From DATFDN01 sp963818725 (lineage in GTDB: Bacteria > Pseudomonadota > Alphaproteobacteria > Acetobacterales > Acetobacteraceae), in assembly GCA_963818725.1 (NCBI GenBank), contig CAWFTU010000001.1:992001-1056000 (forward strand): 64,000 bases of DNA, given 5' to 3'. Positions within the stretch are counted from its first letter, which is position 1; every line of letters begins with the position of its first letter. The notes under the pieces were generated by a model. The model did not search any database. It was not told the origin of the DNA and saw only the letters and a list, made by a program, of their open reading frames with translations. Of the stretch, positions 10,024-18,262 are shown piece by piece. The position numbers and the translations under genes were made by a program.

Positions 10024-10956
10024 CTAGCTCGCCGATCTTGGCGTGCAGGGCCTTGATATCGACCTCGGGGACCGATGATTTGGTGCTGCCACCGCGTTCA
10101 AACACGTCGGCAGCCCCTGCAAGCAGTTGCTCTTTCCACGAGGTGATTTGATTGGGATGCACGTCGAACTGCTCAGCAAGCTGTGCAATCGTTCGATCGT
10201 TTTTCAGGGCAGCAAGGGCCACCTTCGCCTTGAAGGCCGGTGTGTGGTTCCGGCGGGCTCGCTTCTTCATCTTCGCTCCTGATCCGCAGGCAAAACATGC
10301 CTGCCGTCAGGCCGAGTTTCCACTTAACGCCCTGTTCAAAATTCCTGAGCCACCTCTATCCTCGTCCTCGTAGAGCGCGCTGAACTCATCGCGCAGCCGC
10401 GTGACCACCGTGCCCCTGGGAAAGGCTGCACGGGCAACGCGCGCCGTCTCGGCAGGGATCTCTCCCATCGGCTCAGGATGCAGGCTCATGGATCACCTCC
10501 ATACCAACGCTAACCTGCCGCCTGAATTCGCCGACAGTATCTAGGTGAAGTCCGACACCCACAAAGCATTGGGCGCCGGCGCCCGGAATTGCCGATTCAC
10601 CCGGTCGAGGGGGCACGGCACCGATTTGTCGCTGTGCGTCGTCTTCACCGCCTTGCCGCGCACCGCCCCCGCCAAGCCCATTCGCTTCATCAGCCGCGCC
10701 ACCTGGCAGCGCGGTGCCGCGATGGCCTCGCGCTGAAGCTGCCGCCAGACCTTGCGAACCCCGTAGACTTGGAAGTTCGCCTCCCAAACGCGCCTGATGT
10801 CAGCCCGCAAGGCCACATCGCGGCTTGCCCGGGCGGACAGCTTGCTCGGATCGGCGCGTTTTGCCGCATGCGCATGGTAGGTGCTCGGGGCGATCGGCAG
10901 AACCCGGCAGATCGGCTCGACCCCGTGGACAACGCGATGATCGTCGATGAACGCGA

Positions 10957-11289
10957 TCATGGCTTGGGCCGGCGGTCGAGCTCCGCCATCGCAAAATACG
11001 CCGACGCCTTGCGCAGGATCTCATTGGCCTGGCGGAGTTCGCGCACCTCGCGTTCCAAGGCCTTGATGCGCTCCCGTTCCTCACTGCTCGGTCCAGCCCG
11101 CAGACCCTGGTCGCGCTCCGCCTGCCGCACCCAGCCACGCAGTGTCTCTGGCGTGCAGCCAATCTTGCCCGCAATCGAGCCGATCGCCGCCCACTGCGAG
11201 GCGTGATCCGCCCCATGCTCCAACACCATCCGGACCGCACGCGAACGCACCTCAGCCGAATACCGGTTCGCCGACTTTGACTTCTCCAT
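10957..11289 (-). CDS. IS3-family transposase OrfA (outer IS3)
   Basis: A 110-residue protein with an N-terminal helix-turn-helix (R-S-R-A-V-R-M-V-L-E-H...G-K-I-G-C-T-P-E-T-L-R-G-W-V-R-Q) and a C-terminal leucine-zipper-like coiled coil (E-R-I-K-A-L-E-R-E-V-R-E-L-R-Q-A-N-E-I-L). This is the usual DNA-binding OrfA of IS3 elements, which is fused to OrfB by -1 frameshifting. It overlaps the orfB start region by 4 bp. Confidence 0.9.
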   Translation of the reverse strand: MEKSKSANRYSAEVRSRAVRMVLEHGADHASQWAAIGSIAGKIGCTPETLRGWVRQAERDQGLRAGPSSEERERIKALEREVRELRQANEILRKASAYFAMAELDRRPKP

Positions 11290-11470
11290 GGGTCCAACCT
11301 CTCAAGGTTCAGAGCCTCCGGCCAACCCGGCGCGGTTCAACCCGTCCCAATCACTGTTCTGCAGTGTCCGCGGCCTGGCGACCGGGGGAGCTCAACAATG
11401 TTACGTTCCATAGCGGTGTCATGAACCCGACATGCAGCTCCGTTGTGGTCGGCGTGCCGGAGGACGTCTC

Positions 11471-11952
11471 GTGAGTCCCCTGGCAGACAGTCACGCCCGT
11501 CCCGCCATGAGGTGGATTGCCGGTGGCAGCTTCCGGATGGGCGCGGACCAGTCATATCTCGAGGAATTGGCCGTTCACACGGTAACGGTGAGCGGCTTCT
11601 GGATGGACGAGCACACCGTCACCAACGCGGAATTCGCCGCTTTTGTGGAAGCAACGGCCTATCGCACCGTCGCCGAGCGCCCGCTCGATCTGGCGGACTA
11701 TCCCGGTCTGCAACCGGACCTGCTGAAGCCGGCGCCCTGCTGCGTGCCGCGCAACCCGCGCGGCGGGGCTGAGGCGCTCAGCTACGACCCGACCCAGCCC
11801 GAGATCCGCATCCCGCGCAAGGTGATCAAGGGCGGCTCCTATCTGTGCGCGCCCAACGACTGCCGGCGCTACCGCCCGGCGGCGCGGCATCCGCAGATGG
11901 TCGATACCAGCACCTGCCACATCGGCTCCGCTGCGTGATCCGTAATGGCTGA
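11471..11952 (+). pseudogene. Formylglycine-generating enzyme (sulfatase-modifying factor), internally deleted
   Basis: The N-terminal part reads as an FGE/SUMF1 domain: W-I-A-G-G-S-F-R-M-G, then V-T-V-S-G-F-W-M-D-E-H-T-V-T-N-A-E-F-A-A-F-V. After D-Y-P-G-L-Q-P-D-L-L-K it jumps directly to C-C-V-P-R-N-P-R-G-G and the C-terminal I-P-R-K-V-I-K-G-G-S-Y-L-C-A-P-N-D-C-R-R-Y-R-P-A-A-R. The missing middle, about 150-200 residues in homologues, includes the W-E-W region. The usual ending G-F-R-C-V is one base out of frame at about 11928. This enzyme would convert the active-site Cys of the sulfatase encoded just downstream to formylglycine. Confidence 0.85.
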
Positions 11953-13027
11953 GCTGCGTGAGCCCTGCAGGAAAATCCAATAATCCGCACCCACAATGCT
12001 AAAGGACAATCAGGCGATGAGCGGCGAAGACAAGAAGCATCGGTCACATCTTCCAATCCCCAGTCCCGAGCGAACCGGGCTGATCACCTACGACGCGAGG
12101 GATCCGGACACCAAATTCCCGGCCATCGAGCAGTTGCGCCCGCCCAAGGGCGCGCCGAACGTGCTGCTCATTCTCATCGATGACGCCGGGTTCGGATCAT
12201 CGAGCGCCTTCGGTGGCCCTTGCCGGACGCCGAATGCGGAAAAGCTGGCGGCAGGCGGCCTGAAATACAACCGCTTCCACGACACCGCCCTCTGCTCCCC
12301 GACCCGTGCGGCGCTACTGACCGGACGCAACCACCATAGTGCAGGGATGGGCGGCGTCACCGAGATCGCCACCGGCGCGCCGGGTTACAGCTCGGTCCTG
12401 CCCAACACGATCTCGCCGCGCGCGCGCACCCTGAAGCTCAACGGCTACTCGACCGCGCAGTTCGGCAAGTGCCACGAAGTGCCGGTGTGGGAGACAAGCC
12501 CCGTCGGGCCCTTCGATGCATGGCCGACACGGGGCGGCGGGTTCGAGTATTTCTACGGCTTCATCGGCGGCGAGGCGAACCAGTGGTATCCCACGCTCTA
12601 CGAGGGCACCACGCCGGTCGAGCCGAAAAAGACGCCCCAAGAGGGCTACCATTTCATGGAGGACATGACAAGGCGATCGCCTGGATTGCGCAGCAGAAGG
12701 CGCTGGCACCGGACAAGCCCTTCGTCGCCTACTTCGCGCCCAGCGCGACGCACGCGCCGCACCATGTGCCGAAGGCGTGGGCCGACAAGTACACAGGCAA
12801 ATTCGACCAGGGCTGGGACAAGCTGCGCGAGGAGACGTTCGCCCGGCAGAAGAGGCTGGGCGTTGTCCCGGAGGAGTGCCAGCTCACCGCGCGACACGCC
12901 GAGATTCCGGCGTGGGACGACATGCCGGAGGCGATGAAGCCCATCCTGCGCCGCCAGATGGAGGTTTACGCGGGATTCATGGAATACACCGACCACCATA
13001 TCGGACGCCTGATCGATATCCTGCAGA

Positions 13028-14503
13028 GTAACTGCTCAACCCACCCCCGCCAGTTTGTCTTGAGCGACCGGCGAAATTGGAGTTGACGCGGTAACGGGCG
13101 ACTCAATTCAAGGTTGGGGTGAACACCGATCTTGACCTGAGCAAGCTGTCGCATGCGGAGAAGGATGCCCTCATCCTCTCGCTTGCTGCGCAATTACAAG
13201 CGGCACTGGCGCGGATTGCTGAACTGGAGAAGCGGCTGGCCGAGTTGCAGCTTCCGCCGAAGACGCCGGACAATTCCAGCGTGCCGCCGTCGAAGGGTCT
13301 AAAGCACAACGTGGCGGACAAGCCGAAGCGGAGCGGTCCTCGCGCGGGCAGCGTGGGGCGCAGGGGCGGCGGGCGGGAATTGACGGCCGAGCCCGACGAG
13401 GCGGTGATCGCCCGCGCGGCGCGCTGCCAATACTGCCAGTCGGCACTCGCCGACGCCGACCAGAAGCTCGATGCCCGCTACGATAAGGTCGAGCTGCCCC
13501 GCGTGCGCCCTGTGGTGACGCGGGTGGAACGCTATGCCGGGCGTTGCCAGTGCTGCGGTCGCACCACGCTGGCAGCGCTACCGGAGGGGCTGGAACCGGG
13601 CACGCCGTTTAGCATCAACATCGTCGCATTGGCGATGTATCTGCGTTTCACCCACGCGATCAGCTACGAGCGGCTGAGCCGGATGATGCTGGATCTCCAT
13701 GCCCTGCGGATCAGCGAGGGCGCGCTGGACGCCGCCTTCCGTCGCGCCCGTCCACGTTTGGAGGCCGATGTCGCCGCAATCCTCGCGCGCCTGCGCCGCG
13801 CCCGCGTGATCGGATCGGACGAGACCTCGGTGCGCGTCGGTGGCGTGACCCGCTGGAATTGGGTGTTCCAGAACAGCGACGTCGCGATCCACGTCATCCG
13901 CGGCAGCCGTGGCGCCGGTGTGGTCGGCGCGGTGCTGGACGGGCATCGGCCGATGATCTGGGTCTCCGACCTCTACGGCGCCCAGCAGGGGCACGCCGAA
14001 ATCTGGCAGGTCTGCCTCGCGCATCAGTTGCGCGACTGCCAGTATGCGATCGAGGCGGGGGATGCGGTGTTCGCCCCGCGCATGAAGGCGCTGCTGCTGC
14101 GCGCGGTGCTGCTGGCGCGGCGGCACCGCGCGCTGGCCGAGAGCACGCGGCGCGAATACCGGCGACGGCTGGAAGTGGCACTCGACGCTGTGATCGCGCT
14201 GGCGCCGACGCAGCGCGACGGTAAACGGCTGCGCAAGCGATACGCCAGGTTCCGCGAGCACCTGTTCACCTTTCTCGACCATCCCGAGATCACCGCCGAC
14301 AACAACGCGAGCGAACGGGATCTGCGTCCCACCGCAACGTATCGCAAAGTCACCGGCGGACTCCGTTCCGACTGGGGTGCTGATCTATTCGCCGCCGTCC
14401 GCTCCGTCGTCGGCACCGCCAAGCGCCGCGGGATCGACGCCTATCAGGCCATTCGCGATACGCTATGCGGCCAGTCCGTGCTCACCCCGGGATGAGCAGT
14501 TAC
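13028..14503 (+). mobile_element. IS66-family element, single-ORF type
   Basis: The 1476-bp element has inverted ends (GTAACTGCTCA.CCC) and a perfect 8-bp target duplication CCTGCAGA at 13020-13027 and 14504-14511, the duplication length known for IS66. It has only the large transposase gene and no tnpA or tnpB, like the ISBst12 subgroup. It is inserted in the arylsulfatase gene. Confidence 0.92.
13119..14495 (+). CDS. IS66-family transposase (TnpC type)
   Basis: The 458-residue protein begins at GTG 13119. It has an N-terminal coiled coil (residues 10-45), a Lys/Pro-rich linker with P-P-S-K, and a zinc-binding pair C-Q-Y-C / C-Q-C-C-G. The DDE domain shows D in I-G-S-D-E-T-S-V-R-V, D in I-W-V-S-D-L-Y-G-A-Q, and the C-terminal D-N-N-A-S-E-R-D-L-R-P signature with the catalytic E. 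The frame is intact, so the element may be active. Confidence 0.93.
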   Translation: MNTDLDLSKLSHAEKDALILSLAAQLQAALARIAELEKRLAELQLPPKTPDNSSVPPSKGLKHNVADKPKRSGPRAGSVGRRGGGRELTAEPDEAVIARAARCQYCQSALADADQKLDARYDKVELPRVRPVVTRVERYAGRCQCCGRTTLAALPEGLEPGTPFSINIVALAMYLRFTHAISYERLSRMMLDLHALRISEGALDAAFRRARPRLEADVAAILARLRRARVIGSDETSVRVGGVTRWNWVFQNSDVAIHVIRGSRGAGVVGAVLDGHRPMIWVSDLYGAQQGHAEIWQVCLAHQLRDCQYAIEAGDAVFAPRMKALLLRAVLLARRHRALAESTRREYRRRLEVALDAVIALAPTQRDGKRLRKRYARFREHLFTFLDHPEITADNNASERDLRPTATYRKVTGGLRSDWGADLFAAVRSVVGTAKRRGIDAYQAIRDTLCGQSVLTPG

Positions 14504-15982
14504 CCTGCAGACGCTCAATATCCTCGGCAACACCCTTATTTACTACATAATCGGCGATAACGGCGCTTCCGCCGAGGGCACGTTGAATGGCGCTTACAAC
14601 GAGATGGCCAACTTCAACGGGCTGGCCGCCTTGGAGACGCCGGAATTTCTTATGGAACGGCTCGACAAGCTCGGCGGGCCGGAGTCATACAACCATTACG
14701 CGGTGGGCTGGGCGCATGCCATGAACGCCCCGTACCAGTGGACCAAGCAGGTTGCGTCTCACTGGGGCGGCACGCGCAACGGCACCATTGTGCACTGGCC
14801 CAACGGCATCAAGGCCAAAGGCGAGATCCGCCCGCAATTCCACCACGTGATCGACGTGGCGCCAACCATCCTTGAGGCGGCGGAACTGCCCGAGCCGATA
14901 TCGGTCAATGGCGTACAGCAGCGGCCCATCGAGGGGGTCAGCATGCTGTACTCGTTCAACGACGCCAGTGCCGGTGAGCGGTGCGAGACGCAGTATTTCG
15001 AAATGGTCGGCAATCGCGGAATTTATCACAAGGGCTGGACTGCGGTGACGAAGCACGGCACGCCCTGGGTACTTGTCGGCCGGAAGACCGTGCCCCTCGA
15101 TGAAGATGTCTGGGAACTCTATGACACCACCAAGGACTGGAGCCAGGCCAACGATCTCGCCAAGCAAATGCCGGAGAAGCTGCACGAACTACAGAGACTG
15201 TGGCTGATCGAGGCGACGCGCTACAGCGTATTGCCCATTGACGACCGGGTTGTTGAGAAGTTAAATCCGGACACGGCCGGTCGGCCGGTGCTGATCAAGG
15301 GGAAGACGCAGCTACTATTCAGCGGCATGGGGCGACTGTCGGAGAACTGCGTCCTGAACATCAAAAACAAGTGTCACTCCGTGACCGCCGAGATCGAGGT
15401 GCCGAAGTCCGGCGCGGAAGGCGTGATCATCGCCCAGGCTGCGAACATCGGCGGCTGGAGTCTCTACGCGAAGAACGGCAAGCTCAAATACTGCTACAAC
15501 GTGGCCGGGGTGCACCACTTCTACGTTGAATTCGGCGGGAACGTTGCCAGAAGGCGAGCACCAGGTCCGCATGGAGTTTGCCTATGCCGGCGGCAGCCTC
15601 GGCAAGGGCGGGCGGGTGACGCTGTACGTTGACGGCAAGCAGGTCGGCGAGGGGACCATTCCGACGACGCAGGCGATGGTCTTCTCCGCGGACGACGGTT
15701 GCGACGTGGGTGAGGACAGCGGCGCGCCTGTCTCGCCGGACTACGGCTCGCGCGGCAATGGTTTCAGCGGACGGGTCAAAGGGGTGCAGCTCGCCATCGA
15801 CGATGCGGCGGAGAACCTGGATCACCTCGTCTCTCCGGAGGATGCTATTCGCATCGCCATGGCACGGCAGTAATCGGATCGGGGACGGTGATGGGACCCA
15901 ACGGCGCAGTGGTTCCCATCACCAAACCTGAGTGCCTCTCCGGTTCATCCAAGAGTCCGGTGCATTGCCGGGGGCATCGCCG

Positions 15983-16372
15983 ATGAACGATAGGCCGGCT
16001 GCCACCAGCGTTGCCAACGAACTCGCGAGGGAACGCAACCGCGAGGCCGCAGAACGCACGCTGATGGCGTGGATCCGGACCGCTCTTTCGTTGATCGGGT
16101 TTGGGTTCGGGATCGGGAAGCTCGACGATTACCTCCATGGGGCTGGCCTGCATACACAGTTCGATGTCCCGCATAGCTCGCTGATTTTTGGTGCCAGCTT
16201 CATTATCGTGGGTATTCTCGGTTTGCTCGCCGCGATCGTTCAGCACGCCCGCATCTTGAAACGGCTATCGCGGCCGGATTTTGCCTATAATGCCATGCGA
16301 CCGATCGCTATGACGATTGCCACCCTGCTCATGCTGATCGGGGTATTCGGCTTGGTAGCAATTTTGTGGTGA
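15983..16372 (+). CDS. DUF202 (YidH-type) membrane protein
   Basis: This 129-residue protein starts at ATG 15983. It has the family signature E-R-T-L-M-A-W-I-R-T-A-L-S-L-I-G-F-G-F in its N-terminal third and three likely transmembrane segments (about residues 32-50, 63-90 and 108-128). Its function is not established. Small DUF202 proteins are often found beside sulfatase genes, and here it follows the broken arylsulfatase by about 110 bp. It appears intact, unlike its two upstream neighbours. Confidence 0.85.
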   Translation: MNDRPAATSVANELARERNREAAERTLMAWIRTALSLIGFGFGIGKLDDYLHGAGLHTQFDVPHSSLIFGASFIIVGILGLLAAIVQHARILKRLSRPDFAYNAMRPIAMTIATLLMLIGVFGLVAILW

Positions 16373-16476
16373 TCTGTAAGGTCGGTTCGTGCTGGTCGGA
16401 CCCGCCGAGCCGAGGCGAGGCCGTATGAGACCCGCGATCTCTCAAGCCGAGCGAAGGCCTTGGATGAGCCCCAGTT

Positions 16477-16662
16477 TTGGACGCCCATTTCGGTCCCAGG
16501 GCGCCACCGGTCAAGGAGAACAATTGGGTTCAAGCCATCTCCGGCAATGCCTGGTGCACCATCGGGCCCCTCTACAAGCCGCTGGAACCGTCGTTCAGGC
16601 AGACCTGGCAGCCGGACGATATCAAGCCGCTGAACTTAGGAACGGCGGCTTGGCCGCTCTGA
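16477..16662 (+). pseudogene. Fragment of a DUF1254/DUF1214 protein
   Basis: The 61-residue frame contains F-G-P-R-A-P-P-V-K-E-N-N-W-V-Q-A-I-S-G-N-A-W...L-Y-K-P-L-E-P-S-F-R-Q-T-W-Q-P-D-D-I, which matches the extreme C-terminus of DUF1254/DUF1214 proteins. The rest of that gene (over 300 residues) is missing. Confidence 0.6.
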
Positions 16663-16737
16663 GGACGCCTTGTCGGGGCCGCACCGACGCGGAACTAGCC
16701 ACCGACCTTTTGCCGAATTTGCATAGCTTCGTTTCCG

Positions 16738-17193
16738 ATGGATGACGGTGGGTGGCGACCGGCGCGCTTGACGCCGGAGCGGTTGGAAGAACGGCGCTTG
16801 GCCGCAGCGGTGCTGTTGCGCCAGGGACGACTGACACAGGCGAGGATCGCGCGGCGGTTTGGTGTGAGCCGGGCCGCTGTTTGCCGCTGGGCGGCGACGT
16901 TGGAGAGGGAGGGCCGGCGCGGGTTGCGTGCGCGCCCGAGAACCGGACGGCCGGGGCGTCTGGATGCCCGGGCCTGGGGGCGCCTGGAGCGGTTGCTGGC
17001 ACGCGGGGCGGTGGCGGCCGGGTTTGAGACCGAGCGCTGGACCTTGCGGCGCATCGCAGCCCTGATCTGGCGCGAGTTCGGGGTGCGCTATCACCCGCGC
17101 CACCTGGAGCGGCCCTTGAGGGCGCACAGCTTCACGGTGCAGCGTCGCCACGGGACTGTCCGGAATTTCGTGTGTGAGGGGCATGATGGGTGA
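16738..17193 (+). pseudogene. IS630-type transposase, N-terminal domain only
   Basis: The 151-residue frame holds a helix-turn-helix pair (L-T-Q-A-R-I-A-R-R-F-G-V-S-R-A-A-V-C-R-W) and the winged-helix linker (W-T-L-R-R-I-A-A-L-I-W-R-E-F-G-V-R-Y-H-P-R-H-L) found ahead of the DDE domain in IS630 proteins. The catalytic domain is lost because the left end of an IS256 element begins at about 17153. The last residues are read from that IS. Confidence 0.8.
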
Positions 17194-18155
17194 AAGGAGC
17201 CCTGTATGCCTCGACGCAAAGAACCCCGGATTTCCGACGCGCTGCTGGATCAGCTATTGGCGGGCAGCGACGCCAAAGCGGCATTCGATGCGAATGGTCT
17301 GCTTGACGAGCTGAAGAAGGCGCTGGCCGAGCGGGCACTGAATGCCGAGATGGACCACCACCTGGACGGCGAGGCGGCCGAGGGCCGCTCGAACAGCCGC
17401 AACGGCTATGGCCAGAAGGCGGTGCTGACGGACACCGGCCGGATCCAGCTGGAGATCCCGCGCGATCGGCTGGCGAGCTTCGAGCCGCAGCTGATCGCCA
17501 AATACCAGCGCCGCTTTCCGGGTTTCGATGAGAAGATCGTTTCGATGTATGCCCGTGGCATGAGCGTGCGCGAGATCCAGGGGCACCTGCGCGAGCTCTA
17601 CGGCATCGACGTCTCGCCGGACCTGGTCAGCGCGGTGACGGACGCGGTGCTGGACGAGGTGACGACTTGGCAGAACCGGCCGCTCGAGGCGGTCTACCCG
17701 CTGGTGTTCTTCGACGCACTCCGGGTGAAGGTCCGCGACGAGAGCGTGGTTCGCAACAAGGCCGTGCACGTGGCCCTTGGGGTGCGGGCGGACGGCACCA
17801 AGGAGATCCTCGGGCTCTGGATCGAGCAGAACGAGGGCGCGAAGTTCTGGCTCCGCGTCATGAACGAACTCAAGAACCGCGGCGTCGAGGACATCCTGCT
17901 CGCCGTGGTCGATGGGCTAAAAGGCTTCCCGGACGCGATCCGGGCCACCTTTCCGGAGGCGATGGTCCAGACCTGCGTCGTGCATCTGCTGCGGCACTCG
18001 TTGGAGTTCGTCTCTTACAAGGACCGCAAGGCCGTGGCCGCGGCCCTGAAGGATATCTACCGGGCGGTGGACGACATGGCGGGATTGATGGCGCTGGAGG
18101 CCTTTGCCGCGGGCCCGTGGGGGACGAAATACCCCGCCATCGTCCAGAGTTGGCG
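17153..18155 (+). mobile_element. IS256-family element, truncated on the right
   Basis: The left inverted end GGGACTGTCCGGAATT is intact at about 17153. The right end is missing because an IS21 element starts inside the transposase gene near 18156. No remaining IS256 sequence is found beyond the IS21 right end at 22405, so that insertion was accompanied or followed by a deletion. Confidence 0.8.
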
Positions 18156-18228
18156 GCGGTGGAAAAGTAGGCCACGGAGCGGCGGCATTTTGCGGCTGCG
18201 TGGCGGCGTAAAAACCAGCCACTTGTAG
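17206..18228 (+). pseudogene. IS256-family transposase, C-terminus missing
   Basis: The frame from ATG 17206 is a typical mutator-type transposase: S-R-N-G-Y-G-Q-K near the N-terminus, D in V-F-F-D-A-L-R-V-K-V, D in L-A-V-V-D-G-L-K-G-F, and C-V-V-H-L-L-R-H. It ends after Y-P-A-I-V-Q-S-W-R-R. The last catalytic E and the C-terminal approximately 90 residues are lost. Residues after about 316 come from the IS21 end. Confidence 0.9.
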
Positions 18229-18262
18229 GGTTGCCTCTTTCCAGATTGAGGGGCGACCGGGG

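Larger units (their letters stand above)
9093..10270 (-). pseudogene. IS3-family transposase OrfA (inner IS3) split by IS5
   Basis: The frame from ATG 10270 reads M-K-K-R-A-R-R-N-H-T-P-A-F-K-A-K-V-A-L-A-A-L-K, then an HTH (I-A-Q-L-A-E-Q-F-D-V-H-P-N-Q-I-T-S-W-K), and is cut after A-K-I-G-E-L. Beyond the IS5 the natural ending L-E-N-D-F-L-E-R-A-L-G-K-A-G-F-P-S-A-K-R resumes and stops at 9093. Confidence 0.85.
8207..10357 (-). mobile_element. IS3-family element (third level of nest)
   Basis: The ends are imperfect inverted repeats: TGAAGTGGCCCCGG at 8207 and, reversed from 10357, AGAGGTGGCTCAGG, both followed by a conserved TTTGAACA. The 3-bp target duplication (ATC on the plus strand) is at 8204-8206 and 10358-10360. 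It sits in the IS1182 transposase gene. Its own orfA is interrupted by an IS5 element. Net size without that is about 1.28 kb. Confidence 0.85.
6682..10489 (-). pseudogene. IS1182-family transposase split by an IS3 element
   Basis: The N-terminus (ATG at 10489; M-S-L-H-P-E-P...L-R-D-E-F-S-A-L-Y-E-D-E-D) stops at about 10360. The protein resumes at about 8206 with F-R-A-L-Y-P-A-R-G-Q-P and runs to 6682. The parts join exactly once the inner element and one GAT duplication are removed. The C-terminal part holds the DDE-type core: R-T-D-S-T-H-V-L-A-A-V near the start, H-F-V-D-S-A-Y-V-D in the middle, and Y-H-V-R-A-G-I-E-G-T-L-S near the end with the catalytic E. A four-Cys cluster (C-G-A-C-A-A-R-A-L-C) is typical of the family. 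Confidence 0.85.
6664..10542 (-). mobile_element. IS1182-family element (second level of nest)
   Basis: Perfect inverted repeats of at least 25 bp starting AGATACTGTCGGCG lie at 6665-6689 and 10518-10542. The short direct repeat AGGT flanks the element (6660-6663 and 10543-10546). It is inserted into orfB of the outer IS3 and is itself interrupted by another IS3 element at 8207-10357. Without that insertion it is about 1.7 kb. Confidence 0.85.
6061..10960 (-). pseudogene. IS3-family transposase OrfB (outer IS3), split and mutated
   Basis: The N-terminal half (10541-10960) ends at W-V-S-D-F-T, the first catalytic D of the rve/DDE domain. The continuation Y-V-A-T-W-Q-G-F-V-Y-V-A-F-V-I-D-A-F resumes at about 6660, on the far side of the IS1182 insertion. 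The C-terminal half contains Y-D-N-A-L-A-E-T-I-N-G-L-F with the catalytic E, and ends at 6061. A TGA replaces the usual Trp codon after H-R-R-G-P (about 6211), and a palindromic insertion replaces the segment around the second catalytic D. The gene is dead. Confidence 0.85.
6022..11339 (-). mobile_element. IS3-family element (outermost shell of a four-level IS nest)
   Basis: The ends are inverted repeats beginning TGAACCG (6022 and, reversed, 11339) and continue with a conserved CCGGGTT.GCCGGAGGCT segment. The 3-bp target duplication ACC flanks it at 6019-6021 and 11340-11342, as usual for IS3. Its orfA is intact, while its orfB is split by an IS1182 element and damaged by a palindrome and a nonsense mutation. 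Without the inserted IS1182 it would be about 1.4 kb. Confidence 0.85.
12017..15873 (+). pseudogene. Arylsulfatase, split by IS66 and frameshifted
   Basis: The protein is a large type I sulfatase. The motif C93-S-P-T-R-A-A-L-L-T-G-R holds the Cys that becomes formylglycine, and the metal-binding L-I-D-D-A-G-F-G precedes it. A frameshift at about 12664 (after F-M-E-D-M-T) moves the continuation A-I-A-W-I-A-Q-Q-K-A-L to another frame. An IS66 element with an 8-bp duplication interrupts the gene at 13028-14503. The sequence then continues (Y-Y-I-I-G-D-N-G-A-S-A-E-G-T) and shifts frame again near 15540 before ending at 15873. The ATG at 12017 follows AAGGACAA. It is paired with the FGE gene upstream, and both are dead. 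Confidence 0.9.
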
